From Gp6-AA40 sp036407095 (GTDB taxonomy: Bacteria; Acidobacteriota; Vicinamibacteria; Vicinamibacterales; UBA2999), in assembly GCA_036407095.1 (NCBI GenBank), contig DASWZV010000039.1, forward strand, positions 103,245-167,244: a stretch of DNA of 64,000 nt, read 5' to 3'. Under the pieces are notes generated by a model, which was given only the letters and a program-made list of their open reading frames with translations, did no database searches and was not told where the DNA came from. Shown piece after piece: positions 60,916 to 64,000 of this stretch. A program made the translations under genes and the position numbers. Each line of letters opens with the position of its first letter. Positions within the stretch are counted from its first letter, which is position 1.

Positions 60916-62193
60916 GTGGACCTCTACGGCGAATTCGAGTGGCGTGGCCTGATCTACGACGCCACCGAGGGTGTGCGCGACGTTCTGGCGCGGGAGAAGG
61001 TCACCGGCTACATCGGGTTCGATCCAACGGCGCCCAGCCTGCACGTGGGATCGCTGCTCGTCATGATGACGCTGGCCCATCTCCAGCGTCACGGCCACTC
61101 GGCGATCGCGCTCGTCGGCGGCGGCACGGGTTTGATCGGCGATCCCAGCTTCAAGGCCACCGAACGCGTGCTCCTGACGCCGGAAGAAGTCGACGAGAAC
61201 GTCGTCGGCATTCGTGCACAGCTCGAGCGGTTTCTCGACTTCGAGACGAAGACGAATCCCGCGCGGCTCGTGAACAATGGCGAGTGGCTGCGCAAACTGA
61301 GCGCGATCGAGTTCATGCGCGACGTGGGCAAGCATTTCACCGTCAACGCGATGCTGGCGAAGGACTCCGTCAAGCGACGCATCGAGGGCACCGAAGGCAT
61401 TTCCTTCACCGAGTTCAGCTACTCGCTGCTTCAAGCGTACGACTTTCTGGAGCTCTATCGCCGCTTCAACTGTTCGCTGCAAATGGGCGGCAGCGATCAG
61501 TGGGGCAACATCACGGCGGGCATGGATCTGATTCGCCGCGTCGAAGGCGGGCGCGCGCACGGCATCGTGTTCCCGCTCATCACCACCGCATCGGGAACGA
61601 AGTTCGGTAAGACCGAGTCGGGCAACGTGTGGTTGGATCCGCAGCGGACCTCGCCGTATGCGTTTTATCAGTTCTGGCTCAATACACCCGACATCGATGT
61701 CGTGCGGTATTTGAAGTACTTCACGTTCCTCGATCGACAGCGTGTCGACGAACTCGAGCGCGCGAGTCGCGAGCAGCCCGATCGACGGGAGGCGCAGCGT
61801 GCGCTCGCGCAGGAGGTCACGCGACTGGTGCACAGCGAGGCCGCGGTGCGCGAGTCGGAGCGGTCGGCTGAGAAGCTGTTCAAGGGCGAGATCGAGGCGA
61901 TGACCATCTCGGAGCTCCGCGAGGTTTTCGGCAGCGTGCCTTCGTCGGAGACCGGCCACCAGGCCGACGGCTGGTTGATCACGGACTTTCTGGCGATCAA
62001 CGCCGTCGCCGCGTCAAAGGGAGAGGCGGCTCGGCTGATTCGTGGTGGCGGGATCTCCGTGAACGGGCGCCGAGTGTCGGACGAGAAGTCGCGTCTCCGT
62101 CCCGAAGATGCGATGCATGGGGAGTACTTCGTGATTCGGAAGGGCAAGCGGGACAACTATCTCGTGCGGATCGTGGAGGCTGCCACGCCGTAG
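60916..62193 (+). CDS. tyrS: Tyrosine--tRNA ligase
   Basis: Charges tRNA-Tyr. The 425-residue class I synthetase has the HIGH-equivalent HVGS in DPTAPSLHVGSLLVMMTLAH, the tyrosine-binding QAYDFLELYRRFNCSLQMGG and SDQWGNI, and the KMSKS-equivalent KFGKT in TTASGTKFGKTESG. A C-terminal S4 RNA-binding domain follows (~360-425: LIRGGGISVNGRRVSDEKSR). GTG 60916 fits the conserved N-terminus (DLYGEFEWRGLIYDATEG); upstream in-frame codons back to 60643 are antisense to the phosphoesterase gene. It is followed by the rrn leader region. Confidence 0.95.
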   Translation: MDLYGEFEWRGLIYDATEGVRDVLAREKVTGYIGFDPTAPSLHVGSLLVMMTLAHLQRHGHSAIALVGGGTGLIGDPSFKATERVLLTPEEVDENVVGIRAQLERFLDFETKTNPARLVNNGEWLRKLSAIEFMRDVGKHFTVNAMLAKDSVKRRIEGTEGISFTEFSYSLLQAYDFLELYRRFNCSLQMGGSDQWGNITAGMDLIRRVEGGRAHGIVFPLITTASGTKFGKTESGNVWLDPQRTSPYAFYQFWLNTPDIDVVRYLKYFTFLDRQRVDELERASREQPDRREAQRALAQEVTRLVHSEAAVRESERSAEKLFKGEIEAMTISELREVFGSVPSSETGHQADGWLITDFLAINAVAASKGEAARLIRGGGISVNGRRVSDEKSRLRPEDAMHGEYFVIRKGKRDNYLVRIVEAATP

Positions 62194-62240
62194 CGCGAAG
62201 AGCCTGCCGCGCCGGAGCGCGCAGCGGAGGCGGGCAGGGG

Positions 62241-62269
62241 TTGACAAGACCGCCGAGGCTCCGTAGGAT
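62241..62269 (+). promoter_or_regulatory. rrn promoter P1
   Basis: TTGACA (62241-62246), a 17-nt spacer and TAGGAT (62264-62269), about 555 bp upstream of mature 16S. The -35 is a perfect consensus. The 630 bp between tyrS and 16S contain no gene. Confidence 0.75.
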
Positions 62270-62343
62270 CGTCAGGTTCGTCTGAAGGTTTCGGTCCTTC
62301 CTGTTCCGGTCCAACCCCCGCACGTCATCGACGTAACCAGGGC

Positions 62344-62372
62344 TTGACAGCGGTTCGGTCGGGTAGTAACCT
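62344..62372 (+). promoter_or_regulatory. rrn promoter P2
   Basis: TTGACA (62344-62349), a 17-nt spacer and TAACCT (62367-62372). This is a second consensus -35 at optimal spacing, about 100 bp after P1, as in the tandem rrn promoters of many bacteria. Confidence 0.8.
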
Positions 62373-62477
62373 TAGAAGGTTCCCCAAAAAACGGACGGTA
62401 ACGGCCGCTCGGTGGGGGAAATGCTGGAGCGCCGACGGTTGCTAAACCGTATATCGGCGTGCGCGACAGCGCATCCG

Positions 62478-62491
62478 GTTCTTTGAAAACT
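62478..62491 (+). promoter_or_regulatory. boxA antitermination element in the rRNA leader
   Basis: GTTCTTTGAAAACT matches the boxA of bacterial rrn leaders, the NusB/S10 binding site that protects rRNA transcripts from Rho. It lies about 100 nt after P2. Confidence 0.8.
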
Positions 62492-62773
62492 AGATAGTGC
62501 GTGCAAGCACAACAACGGTCTCGACCGACCGCCCGAGGGCTTTATCGCTCGAGGGATTGGCGAGTCGAGGCCAATCCGCCGGAGCTCGCGCCAGCGAGCG
62601 AAGGCGGATCCCGTCAAGTGTCAGCTTCTCTCGTCGTGAGGCGGGAGAGGCGGTCCCGGTGAAACACTGCCGCTCTTTCAGAGAGATGGCGTATAAGCAG
62701 GGGTCGCTTGACAAAAGACAGTACGAAACAACGCAAGAGCCAAGTCAACAGGCGCTCGCGTTACCGAGTTGCT

Positions 62774-62814
62774 TGCCCTGAGCGAGCCCGCGCAAGCGGG
62801 CGAGTCGAAGGGCA
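62774..62814 (+). repeat. Leader stem just upstream of 16S rRNA
   Basis: TGCCCT (62774-62779) pairs with AGGGCA (62809-62814), enclosing GCCCGC (62786-62791) with GCGGGC (62796-62801) around a GCAA tetraloop. It is close to the expected 16S 5' end and may help RNase processing. The TGCCCTGAGCGAG...GTCGAAGGGCA pattern also resembles dispersed intergenic repeats of high-GC bacteria. Confidence 0.55.
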
Positions 62815-62823
62815 CAACGCGTT

Positions 62824-64000
<1,177 letters not shown>

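Noticed and set aside
60895..61959. Upstream extension (~355 codons) of the metallophosphoesterase frame
   Set aside because: Lies antisense to tyrS. The ATG at 60894 starts a Tat-like signal and has its own -10 hexamer.

Overview
The window is a high-GC bacterial chromosome segment that ends inside a 16S rRNA gene. The 16S text, the VWFA-related and carboxypeptidase-regulatory-domain secreted proteins, the ECF sigma/Ser-Thr kinase module, and the small-type PurL with separate PurS and PurQ all fit an Acidobacteriota member, probably a Vicinamibacteria/subdivision 6-like organism. That placement comes from pattern memory and was not computed. Almost all of the DNA is ordinary chromosomal coding sequence. 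No phage, transposase, CRISPR array or tRNA gene was seen.

Layout. 1-5.7 kb: glnS (cut by the window edge), rmuC, a DUF1015 gene with serC, and pcnB. 5.8-9.9 kb: a secreted repeat-like protein, then a sigma factor / Ser-Thr kinase / secreted protein operon. 10-18 kb: polA, a divergent membrane lipoprotein, a BON-domain protein, a ZIP metal transporter, and a three-gene operon of an HTH-TonB fusion, a membrane protein and a secreted VWFA protein. 18-25.8 kb: a methyltransferase divergent from ino1, a small CCC-motif membrane protein, acs, an orphan MacB-type ATPase, and an OppD/OppF-like ATPase pair without permeases. 25.8-31.5 kb: methylmalonyl-CoA mutase alpha chain, a small protein behind a strong promoter and structured leader, then eno-gpmA and glgC (central carbon). 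31.8-39.4 kb: secreted and outer-membrane proteins, then a PDZ/GAF/PAS histidine kinase with an NtrC-type sigma-54 activator. 39.5-46.7 kb: a cell-envelope group (two related glycosyltransferases, an Arg-rich protein, DUF362, a DPPR-synthase-like UbiA prenyltransferase), then STAS, zinc-ribbon and rpsU genes. 46.9-60.1 kb: purine synthesis (purD, then purB-S-Q-L-F-M-N) with mtaB, rlmN and an M16 peptidase in between. 60-64 kb: a metallophosphoesterase divergent from tyrS, then an rrn operon with two tandem consensus promoters, a boxA and the first ~1.2 kb of 16S rRNA.

The main cross-cutting observation is about promoters. At 13 gene starts a TAnnnT -10 hexamer lies only 6-9 nt before the start codon and there is no Shine-Dalgarno sequence, which is the architecture of leaderless mRNAs. 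At three divergent pairs (polA/lipoprotein, methyltransferase/ino1, phosphoesterase/tyrS) the two opposing -10 hexamers overlap, so two leaderless genes share one or two dozen bases of control DNA. Other points to re-examine: PurN's N-terminus is written in an intergenic inverted repeat; PolA appears to lack the first proofreading motif; a MerR-like HTH is fused to TonB; and a consensus promoter drives a double-hairpin leader in front of a 104-aa unknown protein.
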